The translations under genes and the position numbers were made by a program. The notes beneath the pieces were generated by a model. That model was not told where the DNA came from. It made no database searches and saw only the letters and a list, made by a program, of their open reading frames with translations. Of a stretch of DNA of 64,000 bases, positions 35,632 to 44,697 are shown one piece after another; position 1 is the stretch's first letter; every line of letters begins with the position of its first letter. Source of the DNA: an uncultured Sphingomonadaceae bacterium (GTDB lineage Bacteria; Pseudomonadota; Alphaproteobacteria; Sphingomonadales; Sphingomonadaceae); assembly GCA_903871605.1 (NCBI GenBank), contig CAIQHF010000035.1, positions 1 through 64,000 on the forward strand, read 5' to 3'.

Positions 35632-36264
35632 ATGTACGATCAAGCCACACGTTCAGAGCTGGTCCGCTTCGCGCGCGTCGGGCCGGGTTCCACGGTCATC
35701 GACGTCTATCCCGGCGATGGCGACTGGACGCGTCTCTTTTCGGATGCCGTTGGCACCGAAGGGCGGGTCTACAGCTTCGTGCCCGCCGAGATCGTTCAGG
35801 TGAAGAACGATTCAGTCGATCAGGCGCAGGCGCTCGCAGCCGAGCCCGGCCGGGAGAATGTCTCGGTCGCCTCAGCCGACCTCGTGGCATTGCCCGAGGC
35901 TGTGGAGCCCGCGGACGTTCTCTGGATGCACCTTTTCTACCACGATCTTCACACCAAGCTTATCCAGGCCAGGGGCGCGACGGCGGCCGCGTTCAACCGG
36001 GCCGCGTTCCAGCGGCTGAAGCCCGGCGGCGTTTATGTCATCGTGGACCACGCCGCCACCGCCGGGACGGGCATAAGCGACACCCCGTCGCTGCACAGGA
36101 TCGATCCCGTTTCGGTCCGCAAGGAGGTCGAGGCGGCCGGCTTCGTGATGGATGCGGAGAGCAGCGTCCTCTCGAACGCCGACGACGCGCACACGGCCAA
36201 GGTGTTCGACGCTTCGATCAAGGGCAAGACCGATCGCTTCGCCTACCGGTTCGTCAAGCCGTGA
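35632..36264 (+). CDS. Class I SAM-dependent methyltransferase-like protein
   Basis: Last gene of the SDR operon, about 210 aa. It has the degenerate methyltransferase pattern VGPGSTVIDVYPGDGDWTRLFS (motif I equivalent), FYHDLHTK and LKPGGVYVIVDHAA with late Asp-His features, as in predicted methyltransferases of the 'FAGIKPGMTV' type. The GxGxG loop is replaced by YPGDGD. ATG 35632 is preceded by GGAGA (5-nt spacing); an in-frame ATG at 35566 is an alternative start. Confidence 0.78.
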   Translation: MYDQATRSELVRFARVGPGSTVIDVYPGDGDWTRLFSDAVGTEGRVYSFVPAEIVQVKNDSVDQAQALAAEPGRENVSVASADLVALPEAVEPADVLWMHLFYHDLHTKLIQARGATAAAFNRAAFQRLKPGGVYVIVDHAATAGTGISDTPSLHRIDPVSVRKEVEAAGFVMDAESSVLSNADDAHTAKVFDASIKGKTDRFAYRFVKP

Positions 36265-36511
36265 GATCCCGGCGATCGGCCGGTTGCCGCGCCAACGATC
36301 CTTATTGCGGCGATGTTTAGTATGGCGCGAGCTTGTGGACCGCACGAGGTGTCTTCGCCTATCTCGCGATGCTCGCAGCGCTAATCCGTCTGATTATGAC
36401 GGCACGCCGCAAAGACTTGGCTGGCGATTGCCACGTTGCAGGCAGCGGCTTCTTTAGAAGCCGACGCTTGACGCCACAGGCGGAACGACGGCTTTGTCCC
36501 AAACTTCGCCA

Positions 36512-36853
36512 TCAGCATTCGTTTTCGATTATTTTCATCCGCCTGAGGACGTCGTCGACGGAGACGATGTAAGGTTCGGGCAGGGGACTCATGATCGGCT
36601 CGCGTAGGGTGTTGTTGATCTGCGACAGGACGAGCACGGCAGCTGCTGTTTCGGCAGCGCGGTCCTGGCTGCGAGGCTTCGGATTGTCGCTGGCGTGCAG
36701 CGCGATCGCGCACTGGCGTCGACGCCGCGCTAACGCGAACGCCAAAGAGGCTGCGTGTCGGCGTGCTTTGGCGGCCGCTGCCTCGCGTGCGATCACAGTC
36801 GCTGTCTCGCACATTGTTCTGGCTGTAGCGCCGGTAGCGTCTGCGTCGCTCAT
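36512..36853 (-). CDS. Hypothetical Ala/Arg-rich protein
   Basis: 113-aa protein with no recognised domain. The first 70 residues are rich in Ala and Arg and helical (AREAAAAKARRHAASLAFALARRRR), and the tail MSPLPEPYIVSVDDVLRRMK is more conserved in look. Its ATG overlaps the DUF5681 stop by 4 bp (ATGA), which supports it being a real third gene of that operon. Confidence 0.55.
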   Translation of the reverse strand: MSDADATGATARTMCETATVIAREAAAAKARRHAASLAFALARRRRQCAIALHASDNPKPRSQDRAAETAAAVLVLSQINNTLREPIMSPLPEPYIVSVDDVLRRMKIIENEC

Positions 36854-37566
36854 AGTGTACGCCGATAGCGTTGGGGCAGCGTTGCGTTGATCCCTGCGAT
36901 CTCTGCCTCGGCAGCGCGCACCTCGTCGGCAAGTGCCGGATCCGGAAAGTCGGCCAGCGACGCGATGGCGGTCTGATAGTCATGGATCAGCAGATCACGC
37001 TGGCGCAGCGTGTTCTCGAGCACCGCGCGCTCCGCCTCGGTCGTCGGTCCATCGATCTGGACGACGCCGCGGCGGACATCGACATTGATGTCGTCGGGAT
37101 GAGGCAGGGGAGGTTGCGGCGGCAGCAGATTGCGCGCGGCATGTTCCTCCTGCCGTTTCTTCCACAGCTCCTTCGTGTCGAGTGCCTGTTCCAGAAGTGC
37201 CCCCTGCATCGCAGAGTGCCGTGCCTCGGTCGCGCGAAGGGGATCCATCAGCGCCTTCAGGTGCAGACGGCTGCCCTTGGCCGCCGCCTGCACGTTGGCG
37301 CGGATGATCGCGGCGAAAACAGGCAGTTTGACCGCCTTGCCGTTCTCGCGAACCGTGACGGTCCGATAGAGTTCGCGGCGTAACAGCTCATCGGCGGTAA
37401 GAATGCCGACGCCCGATTTGGCGCCCCCGCCGCGAGGACGCCCGCGTGGATTGCCCGAGCGCCCCGGCTGGAAGCGGGTCCCGACAGGCGGTTTGCCGTA
37501 GCCCACCTCATAGTCGGGGGAGGCCTGCGGATCGGGCGCATCCGCATCATCTGGCTTGGTGGTCAT
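36850..37566 (-). CDS. DUF5681 domain-containing protein
   Basis: 238-aa protein. The DUF5681 signature near residues 20-50 (VGYGKPPVGTRFQPGRSGNPRGRPRG) is followed by a helical region (ADELLRRELYRTVTV, MDPLRATEARHSAM). The family is common on alphaproteobacterial islands and prophage-like elements, often beside DNA methylases or terminase-like genes; function unknown, and the basic N-terminus suggests nucleic-acid contact. It overlaps the methyltransferase gene by 4 bp. Confidence 0.85.
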   Translation of the reverse strand: MTTKPDDADAPDPQASPDYEVGYGKPPVGTRFQPGRSGNPRGRPRGGGAKSGVGILTADELLRRELYRTVTVRENGKAVKLPVFAAIIRANVQAAAKGSRLHLKALMDPLRATEARHSAMQGALLEQALDTKELWKKRQEEHAARNLLPPQPPLPHPDDINVDVRRGVVQIDGPTTEAERAVLENTLRQRDLLIHDYQTAIASLADFPDPALADEVRAAEAEIAGINATLPQRYRRTL

Positions 37567-38894
37567 GCCGCCTCTCCATCATCTACGAGACGGGTTGCCG
37601 GTTCGGGCTCATCGAACGGTGCGCCTGTCGAAATCAGCGTCGCAGTCTTTCCCGTGAGCTTTTGCCAGCGGCGGATGATGGTGTCGCAGTAGAGCGGATC
37701 ATATTCGATGAGGCGTGCGCTGCGCCCGCATTTCTCGGCAGCGATCAGCGTCGTGCCCGACCCGCCAAAGGCATCGAGGACGATCTCGCCGCGCCGCGAG
37801 CAATCCCGGATCGCATCAGCCACCATCGCGACGGGCTTGACGGTCGGTTGCATCGCCAGCTCTTCCATACGGGTGCCGCCAATACTCGAAATACCCGAAT
37901 AATCCCAAACGTTGGTCAGGTATCTGCCGGTCTCGCCCAGGCCGAAGCTGTTGGTGTGCGGGGCAGTGCCGACCTTATAAACGAACACGAGCTCGTGCTT
38001 GGACCGGTAGAAGGCTCCCATACCCCCGTTGGCCTTATTCCAAACCACCAGGTTCTTGAGCTCGGTGAAGGCGGATCGCCCCGCCGACAGCAGCGGCTGC
38101 ATGCCGCGCCAGTCCATACAGACGAACGCGATCGCGCCGTCCCGGCAATGCGCGGCAGTAGCGCTAAGCGCCTGCGTCAGGAAAGTGGTGAATTCGGTCT
38201 CGGTCATCTCGCCCGAGGCCATCGCGAATTCGCGGTGCCTGATCACGCCAAGACCGCAGACATGACCGTCGATCCGGCAATTATAGGGCGGGTCGGTGAA
38301 GACGAGGTCGGCCTGTTCGCCCGCCAGCAGCGTCGCATAGTCGGCGGCCTCGCGGGCATCGCCGCAAAGCAGCCGGTGTCGCCCGAGCTGCCAGAGATCG
38401 CCGCGCCGGGTCACAGCCACGGCGGCAACCAGCATGACCTCATCTTCCGGTGCGTCCGGCGCGGCAGGATCGGCATCGGCTGTCTGGTCGAGCACGATGT
38501 CGACCTCGGCCAGCGAGAAGCCGGTGAGCTCGACGTCGAAGTCGAGATCGATCAGCGCCTGGAGCTCGATCGCGAGCAGCTCGCTCGACCAGCCCGCCGC
38601 GAGAGCCAGCCTGTTGTCAGCGAGCACATAGGCGCGGCGTTCCGCTTCCGACAGATGCGACAGCTTGACCGTCGGGACCGTTTGCATCCCCGGCAATTTT
38701 GCGGCTGCGACACGACCGTGGCCTGCGATGATCCCGTCATCGTCACCGATGAGCACGGGGTTGGTGAAGCCGAAGCGCTGGATGCTGTCGGCTATCTGCC
38801 TGATCTGTTTCTTCGAATGGGTCCGGGCATTGCGAACATAGGGGATGAGCTCGCGCACGGCGCGATGCTCGATCGCCATGGAAGGCGTCGACAT
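37563..38894 (-). CDS. ParB-N domain fused to DNA methyltransferase
   Basis: Protein of 443 aa. Residues about 5-95 form a ParB/Srx-like N-terminal domain (LIPYVRNARTHSKKQIRQIADSI, GIIAGHGRVAAA). From about 185 a DNA adenine/cytosine-N4 methyltransferase follows with motif IV TDPPYN before motif I DAFGGSGTT, the beta-class order, and RHRLLCGDA and LIEYDPLYCD. It probably modifies DNA of an island or phage; no restriction partner is seen. ATG 38894 starts the conserved part. First gene of the MTase-DUF5681-113 aa operon. Confidence 0.9.
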   Translation of the reverse strand: MSTPSMAIEHRAVRELIPYVRNARTHSKKQIRQIADSIQRFGFTNPVLIGDDDGIIAGHGRVAAAKLPGMQTVPTVKLSHLSEAERRAYVLADNRLALAAGWSSELLAIELQALIDLDFDVELTGFSLAEVDIVLDQTADADPAAPDAPEDEVMLVAAVAVTRRGDLWQLGRHRLLCGDAREAADYATLLAGEQADLVFTDPPYNCRIDGHVCGLGVIRHREFAMASGEMTETEFTTFLTQALSATAAHCRDGAIAFVCMDWRGMQPLLSAGRSAFTELKNLVVWNKANGGMGAFYRSKHELVFVYKVGTAPHTNSFGLGETGRYLTNVWDYSGISSIGGTRMEELAMQPTVKPVAMVADAIRDCSRRGEIVLDAFGGSGTTLIAAEKCGRSARLIEYDPLYCDTIIRRWQKLTGKTATLISTGAPFDEPEPATRLVDDGEAA

Positions 38895-39047
38895 GGGATG
38901 TTTCCTTCGATCGGAGACAGCCGTCCGCACGCCGCACCGCGCACGCCGGCAGTGGGTGATGACCTTGAGGCCGGTGCGGAGCGAAAGTGAAGGCGAGCCT
39001 GAGCGCGCGACGTGGTCGAGAAGTGGTGGCTGCTATAGCGAGCAGGC

Positions 39048-39076
39048 AAAAAAAACCCGGCGGCGAAAACCCCGGG
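39048..39076 (-). terminator. Candidate intrinsic terminator on the minus strand
   Basis: Read on the minus strand, cccgg and ccggg arms enclose an 11-nt loop and are followed by eight T residues. It lies between the small-gene cluster ending at 39207 and the methyltransferase start at 38894, separating two transcription units. Confidence 0.5.
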
Positions 39077-39206
39077 CGCATCTCCAACTACTAGTGATTT
39101 CGTAAAGAAAGTTTCACGCGCTGTCAACGGCTCGGTGCAATCCATCGTCGATGTGCGCTTAGCGGATCGCAATCGGGCGGGCTCGTACCGGTAGGATGTC
39201 GCCGCT

Positions 39207-39383
39207 TTACCTTGGACGTTGTGAACGCTGAAATCGCGCGAACAGGAAGGCTACGGACAACCAGGCGGCCGAAGCTTCTCGTTGCTCCGCGCCCTTAGCC
39301 TTCTCCCAAAGGCGCAAAGCTTCCTCGGGATTCGCGCCGTGGGTCGAAGCCAAGTTCATCGCCGAAACATGCACGTCAGTCAT
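39207..39383 (-). CDS. Small hypothetical protein
   Basis: 58-aa frame (MTDVHVSAMNLASTHG..., with EEALRLWEKAKGAEQREA and a hydrophobic WLSVAFLFARF tail). No known family. An in-frame ATG at 39434 would give 75 aa and overlap the preceding gene by 19 bp. It is included because the composition is protein-like and it fits an operon with two other small genes. Confidence 0.4.
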   Translation of the reverse strand: MTDVHVSAMNLASTHGANPEEALRLWEKAKGAEQREASAAWLSVAFLFARFQRSQRPR

Positions 39384-39415
39384 TTCGTCATTATAACGGC
39401 GGCCGCGCACGGCGT

Positions 39416-39670
39416 TTAAGCTAGCATCACCCATAACCTCGGGGCCATGACCACGATGAACAGCAGGGTCGCGACCAGGGCGGTGTCGCCGAGCCGACCA
39501 ACAAGATCGTCGACGCTATGCAGCGCCGCATCATATGCCCCCGCGAGCGAGCATCCCTCCCAGACTTCGATCTCGCGCGCTTCTTGATCGAGCAAGGCCC
39601 GATCCCGATAATCGTACAATTCCCGCTTCCCTGCAATCCGTTGACGCTGGCTAACGGTTTCACGCGCCAA
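39416..39670 (-). CDS. Small hypothetical membrane protein
   Basis: About 84 aa with a single C-terminal hydrophobic helix (TALVATLLFIVVMAPRLWVML) and a charged N-terminal half (ETVSQRQRIAGKRELYDYRDRA). No good ATG exists; TTG 39670 is the best start after the stop of the upstream gene. Function unknown. Confidence 0.4.
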   Translation of the reverse strand: MARETVSQRQRIAGKRELYDYRDRALLDQEAREIEVWEGCSLAGAYDAALHSVDDLVGRLGDTALVATLLFIVVMAPRLWVMLA

Positions 39671-39693
39671 ACGCTCCGCGTGCCGACCTCTAC

Positions 39694-39885
39694 CTAGGCC
39701 GTCGGCCTGTTCGTTCGCTCGAGCGAAAAATCGCTTTGAGGATCGAACACACGCCAGGCTTTCGTGATCGAGTCCTTCACCATCTGCGCGCCACATCGCG
39801 TGCAACTCGATCGCCAGTCGAGCATGTCATCCCAGGCATGACGGCGGTCAGGCCTGTGTCCACGGATCGAGCAGAGGAGTGTCAT
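39694..39885 (-). CDS. Small zinc-ribbon-like protein
   Basis: 63-aa protein, MTLLCSIRGHRPDRRHAWDD then SSCTRCGAQMVKD. The C-x(n)-H and CxxC spacing suggests a single zinc-binding ribbon, as in prophage proteins of the DUF1660 type. ATG 39885 has GGGGA 6 nt upstream. First of three small minus-strand genes next to the recombinase remnant. Confidence 0.55.
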   Translation of the reverse strand: MTLLCSIRGHRPDRRHAWDDMLDWRSSCTRCGAQMVKDSITKAWRVFDPQSDFSLERTNRPTA

Positions 39886-40502
39886 CGCGAATCCCCACCG
39901 CGAGGTTGCCGCAATGCACAATAGGTTAAAAGCGTCACTTTTTCTAGGCGGTTAGCTAGCTGTCGGTCGCGGATCGCCGCTATGCTTGAAACCTCTCGCC
40001 GGGGTCAGTCGCTGATGTCGCCGGCGCAAGCCGGTTTACGCTAGACTTCTGCCTCTGATAGCGAGCCGCTTGAGCAAATGGCGCTGATACGGGACCAGGG
40101 AACGTTTATGCCCCGTCGTCCCAATACGAATGTCGGAGAGCAGCAGCTTCTGTTCAAGCGGCAAGGGCTGCCAGCCTACGTGCGCGCCCGTTCGCCTGTC
40201 CGCGACAGTCTACCGAGCTTGCGGCTACTCGGCTCCCTTGCGCGCTCGTACCACTTGGCGGCGCGAGACATGCGAGGGCGCGGACGGATCGCGATATCGT
40301 GCACACGCACATCCCTGATCGACCTGTTATCTGGCGTGCATTTGCCTGCTCGTGGCCATTATCTTCGCTGATCCGTCACATCAAATTCCCTGTTCGCGAA
40401 CGCAGGGAATCTTGCGTCATAGTGGCGGAAGAGCGTGGTTCTCAGGCGTCATCGGTATGCAAAATTGGCGTGAACGTCCATCTTTTCCCTGTAATTTCCC
40501 TG
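39886..40502. repeat. Gene-poor stretch with ttccctg palindromes
   Basis: No gene is convincing here; a 97-codon plus-strand frame at 40078-40371 has no recognisable product. Two palindromic sites stand out: 40385-40410 (attccctg...cagggaat, with an inner gttcgcgaac) and 40495-40515 (tttccctgtt-a-aacagggaaa, perfect arms). An extra tttccctgt word lies at 40484-40492. They adjoin the end of the serine-recombinase fragment and may mark its attachment or crossover region. Confidence 0.45.
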
Positions 40503-41462
40503 TTAAACAGGGAAAGCAGCGCGAGACCGGTTCGCTATGGACTGCGTCGCGCACCATTTCCGGTCAAAGATGGGCACCATGCCCATCAGGCCGGGTTCCG
40601 TTTTTCCCACGGCCCGTTCGATCATGCGGGTTGAGCCGGAAATGCGGATTTTTTCCTGGCCGATGGCGACTTCAGAGACGAACAGCGCGACATAGGCCTT
40701 GCGGACCGCGGGGTCTTCCCCGTGGAGCCGGCCGCGGACGAGCGTCGCGAAGGAATCGACCATCTCCGGGGTCACGCGCGTGGTGCGCTTGCCGATCTGC
40801 CGCTCGAGCGTGTCAATGGTCGCCGTCAGTGATGCGACCCGGCCATTGGTCTCCGCCAGCATCGTCGTGAAGGTCGGATCCTTGAGCGACGCATGACCGT
40901 CGGCGACAAGTTCGTATAGATTGCGCAGTCGGGTTTCGGCTTGGGTCTTCTGGAGGCGCGCTTGTGTGAGATCGCGGGCACGACGCTCGTCCGCCTCAGC
41001 GGATGCTTCCAGCATCTCCGATAGCAACAGGCGCAGGCGAGCCGGCTCAAAGATCTGCCCGTGGAGCGCGGCGAGGACGACGCTGTCGAGACGCTCTTCG
41101 CGGATATGCGGACAGCCGCAGCGTTCCGCGCCCGCATTCACCTTGGCGTTGCAGCTATAGTAGGAATAGCGACCACCCTTACCGGTTCTGATCGTCAGTC
41201 CTGCTCCGCAAATACCGCACCGGGCGACCCGGGTAAGCAGAGTTGGCCCGTTGACCACACGCGGCGGGGTGACCGTCGGACGACGTGAAGAACGCAGTGT
41301 CGCAACCGCCTCCATTTTCTCATCCGCAATAATCCGTGGGCATTCGACACGGACCCATGTCTCTTCGGGTGCGCGTTCGCCATGCTCGTCGCGTGTCATG
41401 TCGAAATAATAGCCACGGTAGTGCGTACGACCAAGGATGCCGGCAACGAGGCGCTGTTTCGC
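40503..41462 (-). pseudogene. Serine recombinase C-terminal fragment
   Basis: C-terminal two-thirds of a large serine recombinase; the catalytic resolvase domain is missing. The readable part begins QRLVAGILGRTHYRGYYFDM (end of the Recombinase domain), then PRIIADEKM, the zinc ribbon CGICGAGL...CNAKVNAGAERCGCP and a long coiled coil (TQARLQKTQAETRLRNLYEL). Upstream of about 41462 the frame stays open but no longer resembles the family. The longest ATG-initiated frame is 40503-41399. The normal end MVPIFDRKWCATQ is present, so the 3' end is essentially complete. Confidence 0.8.
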
Positions 41463-41573
41463 AAGCGCTAGGCGAGCGGCGCTCGCTTTTCTGTCAAGCC
41501 GACGACAATTGGAGGCGAGATCGCACGCCGCGCGCCTATGCGATGGCGGAGGTGATCCGCGTCGTTCCGCCAG

Positions 41574-42047
41574 CTATTCTCCATCAATCTTGTGAAGGGC
41601 GTCGAGCAAAGCTCCTCCTGGCGCGCCGGCCTTGCCGAACATGCGATGCTGAAGTTCGACGATGGTCGGAAACGCGTCCTGCAGCGCCTGCAAACCACGG
41701 GTCGTAATGCTGACCATCCGGGTGCGCGTATCGGTTGCCGATGGCCGACGCGACACCATTCCCTTGCCCTCGAGCGCCTTCAGCATCAGCGAGATCTGCA
41801 TCGGATGGATGTCGGCCTGCCGCGACACCTCGGCCTGGGTCGCCGCCTCGCCCGAGCGGCAGATCCAGCCGACCATCGCCAATGTCGTGAACTGCAGGTG
41901 CGTCAGGCCATGGGGCGCCAGCGCGCGTTCGGCCGCGCGCTGATAGCGATGCATAACCCGCCACAGCACGAATCCGACCGCATTGCGGGGCGCACCCAGC
42001 GATGTCTTCTCGTAGATCGCGCATATCGTGTCGGGGTCTGGTTCCAT
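41574..42047 (-). CDS. MarR family transcriptional regulator
   Basis: 157-aa winged-helix regulator: LTHLQFTTLAMVGWI, then the recognition region ATQAEVSRQADIHPMQISLMLKALEGKGMVSRRPSATDTRTR. It is divergent from the decarboxylase-like gene (133 bp between starts), with inverted repeats in between, so it probably responds to an aromatic or related ligand and controls that gene. Confidence 0.9.
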   Translation of the reverse strand: MEPDPDTICAIYEKTSLGAPRNAVGFVLWRVMHRYQRAAERALAPHGLTHLQFTTLAMVGWICRSGEAATQAEVSRQADIHPMQISLMLKALEGKGMVSRRPSATDTRTRMVSITTRGLQALQDAFPTIVELQHRMFGKAGAPGGALLDALHKIDGE

Positions 42048-42099
42048 CCTATCCGCCCATCATCCAATCGCGCGGCTTAGCCGGGGCACAACGATCACA

Positions 42100-42134
42100 G
42101 GAAACTATCAGATCATAAATACGTTTATAGTTCC
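42100..42134. promoter_or_regulatory. Candidate MarR operator
   Basis: Outer arms ggaaactat (42100-42108) and atagttcc (42127-42134) enclose an inner ataaa/tttat pair (42115-42119, 42124-42128). The site lies between the divergent MarR and decarboxylase-like genes in an AT-rich patch suitable for promoters. Confidence 0.45.
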
Positions 42135-42180
42135 AACGAACCGATTGGCACGCACTTTCTTTGCGAGACAGGAAACCGCT

Positions 42181-43182
42181 ATGAGCGACACCAAACTCGA
42201 TATCGGCTTTTGGAATTACGATCGCTGCGAAGCGCTGCGCGACGGCTCGGTCACGATGGACGGCATCGATGCGACCTATCACAACGGCCGGATCGTGACC
42301 GACGTGTTCGAGGCCATGGTAAAGGCCCGCGCCTATGACGTGTCCGATCTCGGCTTTTCCTATTTCCTGCGCACGATGGACTTCGACGAGCCGCCCTTCC
42401 TCGCCATCCCCGTCTTTACGCTGCATATGTTCCGCCACTCGGCAATCTACATCAACACCGCGAGCGGCATCGCCAAGCCAGAGGATTTGGCGGGCAAGCG
42501 GATCGGCGAACTCGCCATGTACGGCCACGACGCGGGAGTCTGGCCGAAGGGCATCCTGTCGGACGAATATGGCGTCAAGCCCGAGCAATCGCGCTGGCTG
42601 ATCGGTGGGATCGACTTCCCTCTGAAGCCGATCGACTGGGTGCCGCAGCCGCATCCGGCAGGCATGGAAGTGGAGCGGGCCGGCGCGGACGTCGATCTGG
42701 GCGACCTCCTCGTCAAGGGCGAGATCGATGCCCTGATCTCGGCGGATGCGCCCAAGGCGTATCTGGAGGGCGATCCGGCGGTCGGTCGGCTCTTCGAGAA
42801 CCATGTTGCGGTCGAGCGCGACTATTTTCGGCGCACGGGGATCTTCCCGATGATGCATATGATCGTCGTGAAGCGGGAACTGGCCGAGCAGCAGCCCGAC
42901 GTGTTGAGAACCGTCTACAAGTGCTTCAAGGACGCCAAGGCAGCCTGCGAGGAGAAGCTCGTCAGGGGCATGACCTTCAACAACATGACCGTGATGATCC
43001 CCTGGCTCACCGCGCTCATTGCAGAGAACCGCAAGGCGCTGGGCGCGGATTGGTGGCCTTACGGCATAGAGCGCAACCGCGCTGCGCTCGACACCTTTCT
43101 GCGCTATCATTTCGAACAGGGCCTCTCGAAGAAGCACTGGCGGATCGAGGAGGTGTTCGTTCCCTACCTGCTCGATGACTGA
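42181..43182 (+). CDS. 4,5-dihydroxyphthalate decarboxylase-like protein
   Basis: 333-aa protein of the periplasmic-binding-protein superfamily type II, close to the Pht5/PhtD 4,5-dihydroxyphthalate decarboxylase group. It starts TKLDIGFWNYDRCEALRDG and has FEAMVKARAYDVSDLGFSYFL, PVFTLHMFRHSAIYIN, AKPEDLAGKRIGELAMYGHDAGVW and IDALISADAPKAY, all typical. There is no signal peptide, which favours a cytoplasmic enzyme over a transporter component. No other phthalate pathway gene is in the window, so the substrate is unproven. ATG 42181 directly precedes the conserved start. Confidence 0.82.
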   Translation: MSDTKLDIGFWNYDRCEALRDGSVTMDGIDATYHNGRIVTDVFEAMVKARAYDVSDLGFSYFLRTMDFDEPPFLAIPVFTLHMFRHSAIYINTASGIAKPEDLAGKRIGELAMYGHDAGVWPKGILSDEYGVKPEQSRWLIGGIDFPLKPIDWVPQPHPAGMEVERAGADVDLGDLLVKGEIDALISADAPKAYLEGDPAVGRLFENHVAVERDYFRRTGIFPMMHMIVVKRELAEQQPDVLRTVYKCFKDAKAACEEKLVRGMTFNNMTVMIPWLTALIAENRKALGADWWPYGIERNRAALDTFLRYHFEQGLSKKHWRIEEVFVPYLLDD

Positions 43183-43227
43183 GCCGCCTGGTCTTGAAAT
43201 ATCCATCGTCGATCGCCCGCGGCGACG

Positions 43228-44697
43228 TCAACGCGATAGTCGCCCGCGTCGTCTGAACAGGCCACGATCGGCGAGCGGCTCGAACATCTCGTCGGGGCCT
43301 TCCGGATCGAGCAGTTCGTTGTCGGCCATCCACTTCGGGACCTCGCCGACCTCCGGTAGCTGATATGGGCGCAGCGACCGCCCCTTGCCGCGGAGCGTCT
43401 CGATTGCCGCGATGATCCCCAGCCTTCCGATTGCCCCGCCGACCTCCGCCGCGCCGATGCCAAGGTGCTCGCCGATCAGGCCGTCGCGCAGGGCGACCGC
43501 CGCGGCGCCGATTTCGTCCTCGCCCGAACCCGAGACAAGGATGTCGCATTCGCTATCGAGCCGCATCGAGCGATTGTTGAAATTCGCGGATCCAACGCGG
43601 ATCGACGTCCCATCAACGACCATGATCTTGGCGTGCACGTAGACCGGTTCGCCGCCGGCCGTGAATGGATGGTACATCGCCAGCCGCCGGTATCGGTCGA
43701 CCTGCTGGAGCGCCTTCATCAGGCGCGCCCGTGCCGTGTCCATCGCGACGGCCTGCAGCCACCCCTCGGCTGTCGTGGGGTTGATGATGACGAACTCCGG
43801 GCCATCCGCCTCCTGCAGCCGTCGCGCGATGGCCTCCGCAATCTTGCGTGACGCGAAATACTGGCTCTCGATGTAAACGCTTCGGCGAGCCTGCGCGATC
43901 TGCCGGAGAAACAGCCGCTCGATTTCGTGAATGGCCTCTTGTTTCGGCATCTCGGGAATCGTCCGGGCGATGCTGACCTCCACTCCTTCAAGGTCTACGG
44001 GGAGATTGTCGGGCCAGCAGCGCTCCTTCCTGGTGACTGGCGACAGCGTCTCACCGGTGGCGCTGAACCAACGATGCCTGCACATCGCGGCAAGCGCGCC
44101 GGCGGCCTGTCCCGAGATCGCCGTCGTCGCATCATGCCAGGGTTTGTACGCTCTGCCCGTCGGCGTCAGACGGCCAGGTTCGTCGTCGCGATGCTCGCGC
44201 GTGTCCCACCGCTCACTGGTCATGTCGATGCCGCCGCAGAAAGCAAAGCAGTCGTCGATCGAGATCACCTTCTGATGGTGCGAACCACCGGTCGGATGGT
44301 GGCCGTCCAGCTTGGTGTGGATGCGCGGGTGCCGCATCCACTTGAGCACCGTGAGCACCGTCGAACCGCGGAATATCGCCTTGAACGCGCCTACATCCCA
44401 GCGGAGCAGGTACAGCTCGAGCGCCGGCGTCCGCTCGACCAGCCAGTAAAGAAACTCGCCGACGGTTTCGGGCTCGTCTTCGCCGCGTTCATCGCCACTC
44501 AGCCTGATCCGGGCATCAAAGTCCCAGCCGACCAGCATGATGCGCGAGCGCGCCTGAAGAAGCGCAACGCGTGCCACCTCGAAGTAGCGCTCGGCGTCGA
44601 CGATGACACTGAAGCGCTCCGCGGCCTCGCTTCGCCAGAGGCAATCCTGCAGTGCTTCCAAATCGGCCCTCCACCACCCTTGGGCGTCCTCTGCCAC
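43228..44697 (-). CDS. Phospholipase D / cardiolipin-synthase-like protein
   Basis: 489-aa PLD-superfamily enzyme with two HKD motifs: HHQKVISIDDCFAFCGGID near residue 140 and HAKIMVVDGTSIRVGSANFNNRSM near residue 358. These residues form one active site that transfers or hydrolyses phosphatidyl groups. There is no N-terminal membrane segment, unlike typical Cls proteins, so it is more like soluble PLD-type members. The start is GTG 44697 (VAEDAQGWWRADLEALQDCL). It stands alone, convergent with the decarboxylase-like gene. Confidence 0.88.
   Translation of the reverse strand: MAEDAQGWWRADLEALQDCLWRSEAAERFSVIVDAERYFEVARVALLQARSRIMLVGWDFDARIRLSGDERGEDEPETVGEFLYWLVERTPALELYLLRWDVGAFKAIFRGSTVLTVLKWMRHPRIHTKLDGHHPTGGSHHQKVISIDDCFAFCGGIDMTSERWDTREHRDDEPGRLTPTGRAYKPWHDATTAISGQAAGALAAMCRHRWFSATGETLSPVTRKERCWPDNLPVDLEGVEVSIARTIPEMPKQEAIHEIERLFLRQIAQARRSVYIESQYFASRKIAEAIARRLQEADGPEFVIINPTTAEGWLQAVAMDTARARLMKALQQVDRYRRLAMYHPFTAGGEPVYVHAKIMVVDGTSIRVGSANFNNRSMRLDSECDILVSGSGEDEIGAAAVALRDGLIGEHLGIGAAEVGGAIGRLGIIAAIETLRGKGRSLRPYQLPEVGEVPKWMADNELLDPEGPDEMFEPLADRGLFRRRGRLSR

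Noticed and set aside
37446-38990. 514-codon plus-strand frame
   Set aside because: Opposite strand of the ParB-methyltransferase and DUF5681 genes, whose motifs are unambiguous.
40078-40371. 97-codon plus-strand frame
   Set aside because: Arg-rich, no ribosome site and no recognisable family; too weak to call.
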